Shown here: positions 5,986 through 12,863 of the stretch, piece by piece
How the letters are laid out: each line of letters opens with the position of its first letter
How positions within the stretch are numbered: the stretch's first letter is position 1
Assembly (NCBI GenBank): GCA_002471015.1
Contig: DKPB01000069.1
Location: 1-12,939 of the forward strand
Source: Stenotrophomonas sp. UBA7346
GTDB taxonomy: Bacteria > Pseudomonadota > Gammaproteobacteria > Xanthomonadales > Xanthomonadaceae
Reading direction: 5' to 3'
DNA: 12,939 bases
Program-made: the position numbers and the translations under genes
Notes under the pieces: model-generated
What the model was told of the DNA's origin: nothing
Databases searched by the model: none
Seen by the model: the letters and a program-made list of their open reading frames with translations, nothing else

Positions 5986-6501
5986 ATGGACAAACCCCTT
6001 CCCGCCGCCGGCGGCTACGCCAGCATCGACCAGAAGCTGGCGATCAGCAGCGCCCGCCATCCCGGCTTCCCGCGTGACCAGGCAATGCTGGCGCGGCTGA
6101 TCAAGCTGGTGCACAAGCTGTTCTGCGACCACGGCAACCAGCTGATGCGTGACTACGGCATCTCCCACCCGGAGTACAACGTGCTGATGATGCTGGACGG
6201 CTCCGAGCAGGGCCTCAGCCCGTCGGAGATCAGCGAGGCCGCCAGCGAGAAGTCCTCCAATGTCACCCGTCTGATCGACCAGCTGCTGGCCAAGGCCCTG
6301 GTCAGCCGCGAGCCCAGCGCCGAGGATCGGCGCAAACTGGTGGTGCGGCTGAGTCCGGCCGGTGAACAGCTGATCGAACAGGTGATGCCGGCGGTGATCC
6401 AGCAGCTGCAGCAGTTCTTCAGCGGCGTCGAGCCGGCGGAACTGCGCCAGACCGAAACCGTGCTGACCCGCATCCTGATGGGGCTGGAACAGCGGCCATG
6501 A
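5986..6501 (+). CDS. MarR family transcriptional regulator
   Basis: This 171-residue winged-helix protein probably represses its own operon until a small molecule, often a phenolic acid, binds. After an N-terminal extension of about 35 residues come helix 1 (MLARLIKLVHKLF), the GISHPEYNVLMML helix, the recognition helix region LSPSEISEAASEKSSNVTRLIDQLLAKALV, and the wing REPSAEDRRKLVVRLSPAGEQL, which contains the conserved Asp-Arg-Arg turn. A C-terminal dimerisation helix follows. The start at 5986 fits the promoter geometry; a later ATG at 6085 would shorten the N-terminus and is the alternative. The stop overlaps the start of the efflux gene as ATGA, so both are translated from one message. 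The ligand is not visible, but the downstream genes suggest an aromatic or weak acid. Confidence 0.9.
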   Translation: MDKPLPAAGGYASIDQKLAISSARHPGFPRDQAMLARLIKLVHKLFCDHGNQLMRDYGISHPEYNVLMMLDGSEQGLSPSEISEAASEKSSNVTRLIDQLLAKALVSREPSAEDRRKLVVRLSPAGEQLIEQVMPAVIQQLQQFFSGVEPAELRQTETVLTRILMGLEQRP

Positions 6502-8663
6502 GTGCACGACCGGCTGAGTACGCGCCGGGCGCGCAGAAGTCCCCCAACACGTTGTTGCGGACCGTCGCCCAGGCCATGAGTGGCGAGCGCGCGGTGTGGG
6601 CTTACATCGGCAAGGTGCTGGTGGCCTTGTACCTGTCCGGCTGGTTGGCAATGCGACTGGGCATGAGTTCGCCGGGCACGGCGATGATCACCGTGCTGGT
6701 GGTGATGAACCGCAATACCGGCATGGTGCTGGCCAAGGCCTTCTACCGGGGCCTCGGCACGGTCGTGGGCTGCGCGATGGCGGTGTTGATGGTGTCGCTG
6801 TTCCCGCAGAGCCCGGTTGCCCTGGTGACGGTGATGGCCTTGTGGGCCGGCTTCTGTGCCGGTGGCTCGGTGTGGAGCCGCGGCATGGCGTCCTACGGCT
6901 TCGTGCTGTCCGGCTACACCGTGGCGATGATCGTGTTCCCGGTGCTCAACCACCCGCAGAACATCCTCAACAGCGCGCTGGAGCGCACCGGCGAGGTGCT
7001 GCTGGGCATGGCGGTGACCAGCGTGGTGTTCGACGTGCTGTGGCCCAACCGCCTGCGTGCCGGACTGCGCGCGGCGGATGACGGCAACCTCAACGACTTC
7101 CTTGGCTTTGTCGCCGATGCCATTGGTGGACGGCTGCAGGGCTTCGAGGTGATCGAGCGCACCCAGAGCCGGGTGGTGCAAGGCGCGATCAACTTCGAAG
7201 ACCTGCGCGCCATGGCCTGGTTTGATGATCCGATCCTGCGCAGCAGCAACGGCCAGTTGAAGCTGATCAACCAGCACTTCATGGCTGCCACGTCACGCTT
7301 CCAGGCGCTGCACCACCACATCGATCGCCTGCACCGAAGCAAGGACGAACGCCTGGTCGCGGCCATCCGGGCAAGCCTGAAGCCGTTGTCGCAGCTATTG
7401 GACGACAGCGCCCTGCGCGATGACGTGCCGGCCCTGGCCAAGGCCATGCAGCAGTGGTGCCAGCAACTGGATGCGGCCTTCGCCCAGGAACGGCGCGCGT
7501 TGCCGGTGGCCCAGCAAGGTCGCTTCGACGCCAGTGCCCTGCTGGTGCGCCGCTTCGCCGAAGAGCTGCAGGCCTATCTTGCCGCCAAGGCGCGCATGGA
7601 GACCGGCAACGGGCGCCTGCGTGGGCATGCCCCGCGCCTGGGCAAGGTGCGCTTCACCCGCGCCAATGACTGGTATGCAATCGCGCTGGCGGCGGTGCGC
7701 TGCTTCGTGGTGATGCTGGCCCTGTCGCTGCTGTGGTTGAGCAGCAGCTGGAACCAGGGGGGCCTGGCGGTGTTCGGCATGGCCGCGCTGGTGGCGATGT
7801 CCTCGGCGGCGCCGGACCCGCTGTGGGTGGTGCGCCGCGCCACCATCGGCCACGTGGTGGCACCGTTCTTCGCCATACCCGGCTTCATCGCCATGGCGCT
7901 GGCAGCGGACTTCCCGATGCTGGTGCTGCTGACCCTGCCGTCGATGATTGCCTCGCTGTACATCTCCACCCGGCCGCGCTTCGCGGTGATCGGCATGGCG
8001 CTGAACGTCGGCATCCTGGTCTCATGGAACATGGGGCCGCATTTCCATCCCAGCGCACAGGCCTATCTGGACAACTCGCTGACGCTGGCGGTGGGGGCCT
8101 TCATCGCCACCGGCGTGTTCATGCTGGTGCCGGGCCTGCCCGGCAGCAAGCAACGCCAGCGCCGGCTGCTGGAGCGCCTGCGCGCACAGGTGCAACTGGC
8201 GGTGAGCGCGCCGTTGTCCGGCTTGCTGCCGAAGTTTGAAAGCGTCAGCCGCGAACTGTTCCAACAGATAGCCAGCCGCACCGCGCCGGGCAGCCGACCC
8301 TCACGCCAATTGTTCGAATGGGCGTTGCTGGTGCATGAAGCGGGACATTGCGCGATCGACCTGCGCCATGACCTGGCCGAACAGCAACTACCCGCTGCGC
8401 TGCGCGCGCAGATCGAGCAGGCGCTGGCACAGCTGGGCCAGCTCTATCGCGAACCGCAGGCACGCACCCTGGGGGACGCCAAGGCCAGCGTAAACGCCGC
8501 GTTGGCCGAGCTGTCCGGCCCGCAGACGCAGGCGCTGCGCGCCGTGCGTGATCACCTGCATCTGCTGCAGATGAGCCTGGACGACAGCGCCTCGGTGCTG
8601 GCCGCCTACGTGCAGCGTTCCCGTCGCCAGCAACGCCTGAAGGAGGCCCGCCATGCCGTTTGA
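6498..8663 (+). CDS. FUSC family inner-membrane efflux protein (AaeB / fusaric acid resistance type)
   Basis: This 721-residue protein is predicted to export aromatic carboxylic acids, fusaric acid or related compounds from the cytoplasm, working with the HlyD protein encoded downstream. It shows the duplicated FUSC architecture. A first membrane block at about residues 33-182 contains KVLVALYLSGWLAMRLGMSS and a pattern of short helices ending in VVFDVLWPNRLR. A soluble region of about 200 residues follows. A second membrane block begins at WYAIALAAVRCFVVMLALSL and runs to ATGVFMLVPGLPGS, and a soluble, helix-rich C-terminal domain completes the protein. Size and organisation match AaeB-like pumps. 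It overlaps marR by 4 bases and the DUF1656 gene by 11 bases, showing a tightly packed operon. Substrate cannot be read from the sequence. Confidence 0.9.
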   Translation: MSARPAEYAPGAQKSPNTLLRTVAQAMSGERAVWAYIGKVLVALYLSGWLAMRLGMSSPGTAMITVLVVMNRNTGMVLAKAFYRGLGTVVGCAMAVLMVSLFPQSPVALVTVMALWAGFCAGGSVWSRGMASYGFVLSGYTVAMIVFPVLNHPQNILNSALERTGEVLLGMAVTSVVFDVLWPNRLRAGLRAADDGNLNDFLGFVADAIGGRLQGFEVIERTQSRVVQGAINFEDLRAMAWFDDPILRSSNGQLKLINQHFMAATSRFQALHHHIDRLHRSKDERLVAAIRASLKPLSQLLDDSALRDDVPALAKAMQQWCQQLDAAFAQERRALPVAQQGRFDASALLVRRFAEELQAYLAAKARMETGNGRLRGHAPRLGKVRFTRANDWYAIALAAVRCFVVMLALSLLWLSSSWNQGGLAVFGMAALVAMSSAAPDPLWVVRRATIGHVVAPFFAIPGFIAMALAADFPMLVLLTLPSMIASLYISTRPRFAVIGMALNVGILVSWNMGPHFHPSAQAYLDNSLTLAVGAFIATGVFMLVPGLPGSKQRQRRLLERLRAQVQLAVSAPLSGLLPKFESVSRELFQQIASRTAPGSRPSRQLFEWALLVHEAGHCAIDLRHDLAEQQLPAALRAQIEQALAQLGQLYREPQARTLGDAKASVNAALAELSGPQTQALRAVRDHLHLLQMSLDDSASVLAAYVQRSRRQQRLKEARHAV
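8641..8646 (+). promoter_or_regulatory. Perfect Shine-Dalgarno AGGAGG for the DUF1656 gene
   Basis: AGGAGG sits 6 bases before the ATG at 8653, inside the last codons of the FUSC gene. It settles the start of the small gene and shows that it is translated despite its overlap with the upstream frame. Confidence 0.85.
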
Positions 8664-8862
8664 AGTATCCATCGGCGACATCTATTTCCCCGGCGCGCTG
8701 GTGCTGGTGGTGCTGTTGCTGCCGGTGTTCGGCCTGCTCGATTACGGCCTGGGCCGCGTCGGCCTGTACCGCCGCGCGCTGCACCCCTCGCTGGTGCGCG
8801 TGGCCCTGTTCGCCAGCATCTATTGCAGTGCCCTGCTGCTGTTCCTGCCCCACTTTTCCTGA
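8653..8862 (+). CDS. DUF1656 small membrane protein (AaeX-like)
   Basis: This 69-residue protein belongs to the AaeX/DUF1656 group found between or beside FUSC and HlyD genes. The start MPFEVSIGDIYFPGALVLVV is typical: a short polar N-terminus with an Ile-Tyr-Phe-Pro element and then a first helix at about 15-33 (ALVLVVLLLPVFGLLDYGL). A loop rich in Arg and Tyr (GRVGLYRRALHPSL) leads to a second helix at about 50-68. It is an inner-membrane subunit of unknown exact role, presumably an accessory of the pump. It begins within the end of the FUSC gene and ends 14 bases before the HlyD gene. Confidence 0.88.
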   Translation: MPFEVSIGDIYFPGALVLVVLLLPVFGLLDYGLGRVGLYRRALHPSLVRVALFASIYCSALLLFLPHFS

Positions 8863-8876
8863 TTGAGGATGTTCCG

Positions 8877-9875
8877 ATGAAAACCGCCAGCCTGATACGA
8901 GGGGGTGTCACCAGCGTGGTGGTGCTGTTTGCCGCCGTGCTTGCCTATGTGGTCTGGCACCAATACATGCTCAGGCCCTGGACCCGCGATGCGCGGCTGC
9001 GGGCCGAAGTGGTGCGTATTGCGCCGGATGTGTCCGGCCTGGTCACCGAGGTGGCCGTGCACGACAACCAGCTGGTCAAGAAGGGCGATCTGCTGTTCGT
9101 CATCGACCGCGACCGCTATGCATTGGCTGTGGCCAAGGCCGAAGCCGATCTGCAGGCCGCCGAAGCCGCCGCACGCGCAGCCGGTGCCTCGATCTCCGCC
9201 GCCAGTGCCGGTGCCAGCGCCAGCCAGGCCGAGTACCAGATGCGCCAGCAACAGGCCCAGCGCCGCGCCCAGCTCGACGGCATCGTCTCGCGTGAGTCGC
9301 AGGCCGATGCCCGCGCCGTGGCCCAGGCCGCACAGGCCAGTTGGAAGCAGGCCCAGGCCAGTGCCCACGCCGCCAGCGCCGGCAGCCAACAGGCCGGCGC
9401 CGCCCTGCAGCAGGCGCGGGTCATCCTGCAGCAGGCGCAGCTGGAACTGGCCCGCACCGAAGTGCGTGCCAGCGCCGACGGCACCATCACCAACCTCGAC
9501 GTGCGGGTTGGCGACTACGCCGCCGCCGGCCAGGCACGGATGGCGCTGGTCGCCAGCGAAGGTATGTGGGTGTATGGCTACTTCGAGGAAACCAAGCTGC
9601 CCAAGATCCATCGCGGCGATGCCGTGGATATCCGCCTGATGGCCGGCGGCGTGCACCTGCACGGCAAGGTGGAAGGCATTGCCACCGGTATTGCCGACGC
9701 GGCCGGCCCTACCAGCAGCAACCTGCTGGCCGAGGTCGAGCCCACCTTCAACTGGGTACGGCTGGCGCAGCGCGTGCCGGTGCGGGTCAGCATTGATCCG
9801 GCCTCGGTGCCGACCGATGCGGTGCTCAGCGCCGGCATGAGCGCCACTCTGGTGATCAAGCCCAAGGCCGGCTGA
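8877..9875 (+). CDS. HlyD family periplasmic adaptor (membrane fusion protein, AaeA/EmrA-like)
   Basis: This 332-residue protein would link the inner-membrane FUSC pump to an outer-membrane channel. Residues about 8-27 form the single N-terminal membrane anchor (RGGVTSVVVLFAAVLAYVVW). The first half-lipoyl motif follows (VVRIAPDVSGLVTEVAVHDNQLVKKGD), then a long Ala/Gln-rich coiled-coil hairpin from about 84 to 195. The second half-lipoyl motif is LELARTEVRASADGTITNLDVRVGDYAAAG. The beta-barrel part contains VYGYFEETKLPKIHRGD and is followed by the membrane-proximal domain. I place the start at the ATG at 8877, after TTGAGGATG-type ribosome sequence. Reading further upstream would only add DUF1656 antiframe residues ahead of the anchor. 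No outer-membrane factor gene follows, so the channel must come from elsewhere. Confidence 0.92.
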   Translation: MKTASLIRGGVTSVVVLFAAVLAYVVWHQYMLRPWTRDARLRAEVVRIAPDVSGLVTEVAVHDNQLVKKGDLLFVIDRDRYALAVAKAEADLQAAEAAARAAGASISAASAGASASQAEYQMRQQQAQRRAQLDGIVSRESQADARAVAQAAQASWKQAQASAHAASAGSQQAGAALQQARVILQQAQLELARTEVRASADGTITNLDVRVGDYAAAGQARMALVASEGMWVYGYFEETKLPKIHRGDAVDIRLMAGGVHLHGKVEGIATGIADAAGPTSSNLLAEVEPTFNWVRLAQRVPVRVSIDPASVPTDAVLSAGMSATLVIKPKAG

Positions 9876-9894
9876 AGCGCGCGCTGGATGAATG

Positions 9895-9923
9895 CGGCTT
9901 GTCGCAGATCCTGCGACAAGCCG
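9895..9923. terminator. Perfect 13-bp hairpin after the efflux operon
   Basis: The arms 9895-9907 and 9911-9923 are exact inverted repeats around the 3-base loop ATC (core GGCTTGTCGCAG / CTGCGACAAGCC). The hairpin is 19 bases past the HlyD stop and 16 bases before the start of the next gene. It has no T run, so it may act as a Rho-assisted 3' end, an RNA-stabilising element or a REP-like palindrome rather than a classic terminator. Confidence 0.6.
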
Positions 9924-9929
9924 GCGCTA

Positions 9930-9949
9930 GGGTAGGCGCATGCCTACCC
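9930..9949 (+). promoter_or_regulatory. Hairpin that holds the ribosome site and start codon of the radical SAM gene
   Basis: GGGTAGGC (9930-9937) pairs with GCCTACCC (9942-9949) around the loop GCAT. The A and T of the start codon at 9940 lie in the loop and the G in the stem. The AGGG that would serve as ribosome site is in the left arm. Folding of this 8-bp stem would hinder initiation. Confidence 0.5.
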
Positions 9950-11031
9950 CGATCAAGGGCCGCGGTGCCAGCACCCACCTGCCCGGCCGTTTCGAAACCC
10001 AGACCAGCGAAGCCGTCGATGACGGCTGGGCAGTCGACGAGAGCGAGGAATTCGCTGCCGCGAGGCTACGCACCGACGTGCGCCCGGAAACCGCGCGCAG
10101 CATCATCAGCCGCAACAACTCGCCGGACGTGGGCTTCAGCCAATCGGTCAACCCGTATCGCGGCTGTGAGCACGGGTGCTCCTACTGTTTCGCCCGGCCC
10201 ACGCATGCCTACCTGAACCTGTCGCCGGGGCTGGATTTCGAAACCAAGATCTTCGCCAAGACCAATGCGGCCGAGGTGCTGCGGCGTGAGCTGTCCAAGC
10301 CCGGCTACGTACCGCAGCCGATCGCCTTGGGCATCAACACCGACGCCTACCAGCCCATCGAGCGCAAGCTGGGCATCACCCGCCAGCTGATCGAGGTGAT
10401 GCAGGAAACCCGGCATCCTTTTTCGCTGATCACCAAGAACGCGCTGGTCGAGCGCGACATGGATCTGCTCGCGCCCTTGGCAGAGCAGCAACTGGTCAGC
10501 GTGCATTTCTCGGTGACCTCACTGGACCCACATCTGTCGGCCAAGCTCGAGCCGCGCGCCTCGGCACCGCATGCACGGCTGCGTGCAATGCGCCGCTTGA
10601 GTGATGCCGGCATCCCGGTCGGCGTGATGGTGGCGCCTGTAATTCCGTGGATCAACGACGCCGAACTGGAATCGGTGCTGGAAGCCTCACGCGATGCCGG
10701 TGCCAGCAGCGCCGGTTACGTACTGCTGCGGCTGCCGTATGAAGTTGCACCGCTGTTCCGCGATTGGCTGGATGCGCATTATCCACAGCGCGCGGAGCAC
10801 GTAATGAGCACCATCAACCAGCTGCGCGGCGGCAAGGATTACGACAGCCAGTTCGGCAAGCGCATGCGCGGCGAGGGTGTGTATGCCGACCTGCTGGCAA
10901 ACCGCTTCAAGCTGGCCAGCAAGCGCCTGGGCTTCAACGCATCCCGGCAGCAATGGCCGTGGCTGGACTGCAGCAAGTTCATCGCCCCGCTGCCGCCGAA
11001 GAAGCCCTCGCTGCAGGGCGAGTTGTTCTAA
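9940..11031 (+). CDS. PA0069 family radical SAM protein
   Basis: This 363-residue protein belongs to a radical S-adenosylmethionine family with similarity to spore photoproduct lyase, widespread in proteobacteria but without an established reaction. The cluster-binding motif is RGCEHGCSYCFARPTH, with Cys76, Cys80 and Cys83 as the three ligands of the 4Fe-4S cluster. NNSPDVGFSQSVNPYRG before it, and GLDFETKIFAKTNAAEVLRREL, GINTDAYQPIERKLGITRQLIE and SLITKNALVERDMDLL after it, are the hallmarks of the family. VMVAPVIPWIND and YVLLRLPYEVAPLFRDWL form later barrel strands. The C-terminus PSLQGELF is also typical. It appears to be transcribed alone, after a hairpin that separates it from the efflux operon. 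The role is unknown; a repair or modification function is only a guess from the SplB resemblance. Confidence 0.92.
   Translation: MPTPIKGRGASTHLPGRFETQTSEAVDDGWAVDESEEFAAARLRTDVRPETARSIISRNNSPDVGFSQSVNPYRGCEHGCSYCFARPTHAYLNLSPGLDFETKIFAKTNAAEVLRRELSKPGYVPQPIALGINTDAYQPIERKLGITRQLIEVMQETRHPFSLITKNALVERDMDLLAPLAEQQLVSVHFSVTSLDPHLSAKLEPRASAPHARLRAMRRLSDAGIPVGVMVAPVIPWINDAELESVLEASRDAGASSAGYVLLRLPYEVAPLFRDWLDAHYPQRAEHVMSTINQLRGGKDYDSQFGKRMRGEGVYADLLANRFKLASKRLGFNASRQQWPWLDCSKFIAPLPPKKPSLQGELF
10779..10787 (+). other. Single perfect DnaA box inside the radical SAM gene
   Basis: TTATCCACA occurs here within coding sequence (His-Tyr-Pro-Gln codons). As an isolated copy it may be chance, but it is an exact match. 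Confidence 0.4.
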
Positions 11032-11040
11032 GCCACACCT

Positions 11041-11110
11041 GTAGTGCAGAGCCATGGCCCGGCAGCGGTCTTCCCGGTAATGCCCCAGCAGAGCATGGTT
11101 CCGCTCTACA
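11041..11110. repeat. Pair of inverted SMAG (GTAG) palindromes, degenerate
   Basis: GTAG at 11041-11044 opens a sequence close to the SMAG copies further right (GTAGTGCAGAGCCATGG). CTAC at 11106-11109 closes a second unit on the opposite strand with arms AGAGC (11090-11094) and GCTCT (11103-11107). Two GTAG heads thus face outward around a 70-base element, the paired form known for Stenotrophomonas REP-like repeats. It fills most of the gap after the radical SAM gene. Confidence 0.72.
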
Positions 11111-11155
11111 TGTGTTGCGCCAGGCTATTCTTTGAATTTCGTGGACGAAACATTC

Positions 11156-11560
11156 ATGCGCAGGCAATACCACTTCCGTCAGAGCGAGGCCGGGCTGTTG
11201 GCCTGGGACGTCCACGGTTTGATCGCGCTGGGCCGGTCACTGCCGATATCGCAGGTTCCGTTGTCAGCCATTGCCGAACTGGACGAAGCTTATTGGTGGG
11301 ATGCCGGTGCTCCACCGCCGACCTGCCGCCAAGTGATCGAGCACATGCAACTGGTGGAGGCTGCGGACCTGCAGTATCCGATCATCCTCTGCCCGCAGGG
11401 ACGGGTGATGGATGGCATGCATCGCGTGGCCAAGGCTGTGTTGCTGGGGAAGACGGAGATCGCGGCTGTACGCTTGCTGGAACTGCCGCCGCCGGATCAT
11501 GTGGGCGTTGATCCGGACGATCTCTGTTACGACGGCATCGAGCTGGATTGTCCAAGGTAG
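11156..11560 (+). CDS. Small protein with ParB/sulfiredoxin-like motif
   Basis: About 134 residues from the ATG at 11156; TTG at 11132 and GTG at 11141 are possible earlier starts in the same frame. None has a strong ribosome site. The central part YPIILCPQGRVMDGMHRVAKAVLLGKTEIAAVRL matches the pattern of the ParB N-terminal / sulfiredoxin fold, in which a strand, an Asp-Gly-x-His-Arg turn and an Ala-rich helix form a nucleotide-binding site. The N-terminal part (RQYHFRQSEAGLLAWDVHGL) and the tail ending in YDGIELDCPR are not recognised. There is no DNA-binding helix-turn-helix region, so it is not a partition protein. Activity is unknown; an NTP-binding or nuclease-like role is inference. 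The TAG stop is the last three bases of a SMAG GTAG. Confidence 0.78.
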   Translation: MRRQYHFRQSEAGLLAWDVHGLIALGRSLPISQVPLSAIAELDEAYWWDAGAPPPTCRQVIEHMQLVEAADLQYPIILCPQGRVMDGMHRVAKAVLLGKTEIAAVRLLELPPPDHVGVDPDDLCYDGIELDCPR

Positions 11561-11618
11561 TGCCGAGCCATGCTCGGCAGAGGCTTTACCGGTGACCCCC
11601 AGCGGAGCGTAGCTCCGC
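11557..11618. repeat. SMAG palindrome pair after the ParB-like gene
   Basis: GTAG at 11557-11560 is followed by a perfect 8-bp stem (TGCCGAGC 11561-11568, loop CAT, GCTCGGCA 11572-11579). A second perfect stem lies at 11602-11618 (GCGGAGC, loop GTA, GCTCCGC). The first 24 bases are identical to the copy at 12841-12864. This is the GTAG REP-like family typical of Stenotrophomonas. It separates two convergent genes and could act as a bidirectional 3' end. Confidence 0.87.
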
Positions 11619-11657
11619 CCTGCCGGTGAGGCCAGACGTGTTTGAGAGCGGTTGGAA

Positions 11658-12362
11658 CTAGCCTCCTTCCCCATACAAGCGCTGCGCCGACTGGAACAAG
11701 ATCCAACTCGTCGCAATGAACTTGTCCCCACCCTGCGGACGATTGCCGCGATGGGTGTGGGTGAAGGCGGTCGGCGCAATCAGCAGGCTGCCGGTGCGAG
11801 GCACCACCTTGCGCTGCTGGAACAGGAACTCGGTTTCGCCCTCTGCGAAGCCGTCATTGAGATAGAGCGTCCACAGTAGATGGCGGTGCAGGGTCTCACC
11901 GCCGGGGTCACGCGGGAACAGCTCGCAGTGCCAGTAGGGATAGCCGCCCTCGCCTGCTGTGTACCACTGCAGGTTGATCGCGCCGGGGCGTAGGCAGGTG
12001 CGCGCGAGTTCGGATAGCGCAGCATCGTCCATACCCTGGAAATCATCTGCGCTCAGGCGGCGCGCCTGGCCTTGCGCATCGGGTACCTGCAGCATCAACG
12101 GTGAAATCAGCACCTGTGGATAACGCCGCAGATAATGCAGCATGCCGTTGAACACTGCCTGCTGCAGGCGCTGCTCGACATCGCGCCAGCCCTCGTTGCC
12201 GCTGATGCGCAGGTCGTGGCTGCGCTTGAGTTCAGGGAACACGCCGCTGCCGACCTGGCCGGGCTTGAGCTGGGTGCTGTGGCGCAGGCGTTCGACGATG
12301 GCAGCGCAGTCGGCATTGCTCAGCGCGTTGTCGTAGACCTCGATGAAGTCGGGCACGCTCAT
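11658..12362 (-). CDS. Fe(II)/2-oxoglutarate-dependent oxygenase-like protein
   Basis: This 234-residue protein shows the jelly-roll oxygenase pattern. YPYWHCELFPRD carries the first two metal ligands as His-x-Glu. LHRHLLWTLYLNDGFAEGETEFLFQ is the central strand region. LLIAPTAFTHTHRGNRPQGGDKFIATSW carries the distal His and the Arg that would bind the 2-oxoglutarate carboxylate. The family normally has His-x-Asp, but His-x-Glu occurs in a subgroup with this same ending. The N-terminus FIEVYDNALSNADCAAIVERL is typical of prolyl-hydroxylase-like members. The start is set at 12362 because it overlaps the upstream stop as ATGA; a longer reading would run into the preceding gene. The substrate is unknown. 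Confidence 0.8.
   Translation of the reverse strand: MSVPDFIEVYDNALSNADCAAIVERLRHSTQLKPGQVGSGVFPELKRSHDLRISGNEGWRDVEQRLQQAVFNGMLHYLRRYPQVLISPLMLQVPDAQGQARRLSADDFQGMDDAALSELARTCLRPGAINLQWYTAGEGGYPYWHCELFPRDPGGETLHRHLLWTLYLNDGFAEGETEFLFQQRKVVPRTGSLLIAPTAFTHTHRGNRPQGGDKFIATSWILFQSAQRLYGEGG
12115..12123 (-). other. Single perfect DnaA box inside the oxygenase gene
   Basis: TGTGGATAA on the plus strand (TTATCCACA on the minus strand) lies in coding sequence. It is isolated and probably chance. Confidence 0.35.
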
Positions 12363-12787
12363 TGCGCGGTCTCCACCAGCCGCGAGGAATGCGAGGCCAG
12401 CATCTGCCATTGACCATCGCGCAGCAGCCAGACGCGGGTGAAGCGGAACCTGCCCTCCCAGGGTTTGCCATCGCTGACGGCGGCCTGCACGCTGGTGCCG
12501 GTGATCACGGCGGTGTTGCCGTGCTGGCGGACCTGCACGTCTTCGTTGTCGATGCGGGTGTTGCGGCGCTGGCGCGTTGCCAGTTCGTGCAGGTAGTCGG
12601 CCTTGTGCTGCACGCGGCCGTCGGAATGGGTGAGCAGCCAGTCTTCAGCAAGCAGTGGTGCTAGCGCTTTGGCATCGCCTTGCAGGCGCAGCTGGTTCCA
12701 CGCCGTATCGGCCTGTTCGAGTGTCGTCGGTGTTTGTGCCCAAGCCCAGGCGGGAAGCAGCAGCAACAGCAGGATCAATCTACGCAT
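12359..12787 (-). CDS. Secreted SnoaL/DUF4440-like protein
   Basis: This 142-residue protein starts with a clear signal peptide, MRRLILLLLLLPAWAWAQTP, with likely cleavage after AWA. The mature part (TLEQADTAWNQLRLQGDAKALAPLLAEDWLLTHSDGRVQHKADYLHEL) and the later strands (VQVRQHGNTAVITGTSV, FRFTRVWLLRDGQWQMLASHSSRL) fit the NTF2-like SnoaL/DUF4440 fold. That fold is a cone-shaped barrel used by many proteins of unknown or varied function. A GGAG lies 9 bases before the ATG at 12785-12787; an in-frame ATG further upstream would place 17 charged residues before the signal peptide and is rejected. The stop overlaps the oxygenase start by 4 bases. It probably acts in the periplasm; whether it is an enzyme is unknown. 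Confidence 0.82.
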   Translation of the reverse strand: MRRLILLLLLLPAWAWAQTPTTLEQADTAWNQLRLQGDAKALAPLLAEDWLLTHSDGRVQHKADYLHELATRQRRNTRIDNEDVQVRQHGNTAVITGTSVQAAVSDGKPWEGRFRFTRVWLLRDGQWQMLASHSSRLVETAQ

Positions 12788-12840
12788 CGACGGTATCTCC
12801 GGAGAGTAGCGTCGATGGTGGCGCGAACCGCCCCGCATGT

Positions 12841-12863
12841 GTAGTGCCGAGCCATGCTCGGCA
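12841..12863. repeat. SMAG palindrome, single copy
   Basis: GTAG at 12841-12844, then an 8-bp perfect stem (TGCCGAGC 12845-12852, loop CAT, GCTCGGCA 12856-12863). It is identical to the copy at 11557 over 24 bases and in the same direction. The remaining bases to 12939 are C-rich and show no gene. Confidence 0.85.

Noticed and set aside
6153..7277. 374-codon minus-strand open frame opposite marR and the FUSC gene
   Set aside because: It is rich in His, Gln and Ala, typical of antisense of GC-rich genes, and conflicts with two well supported genes.
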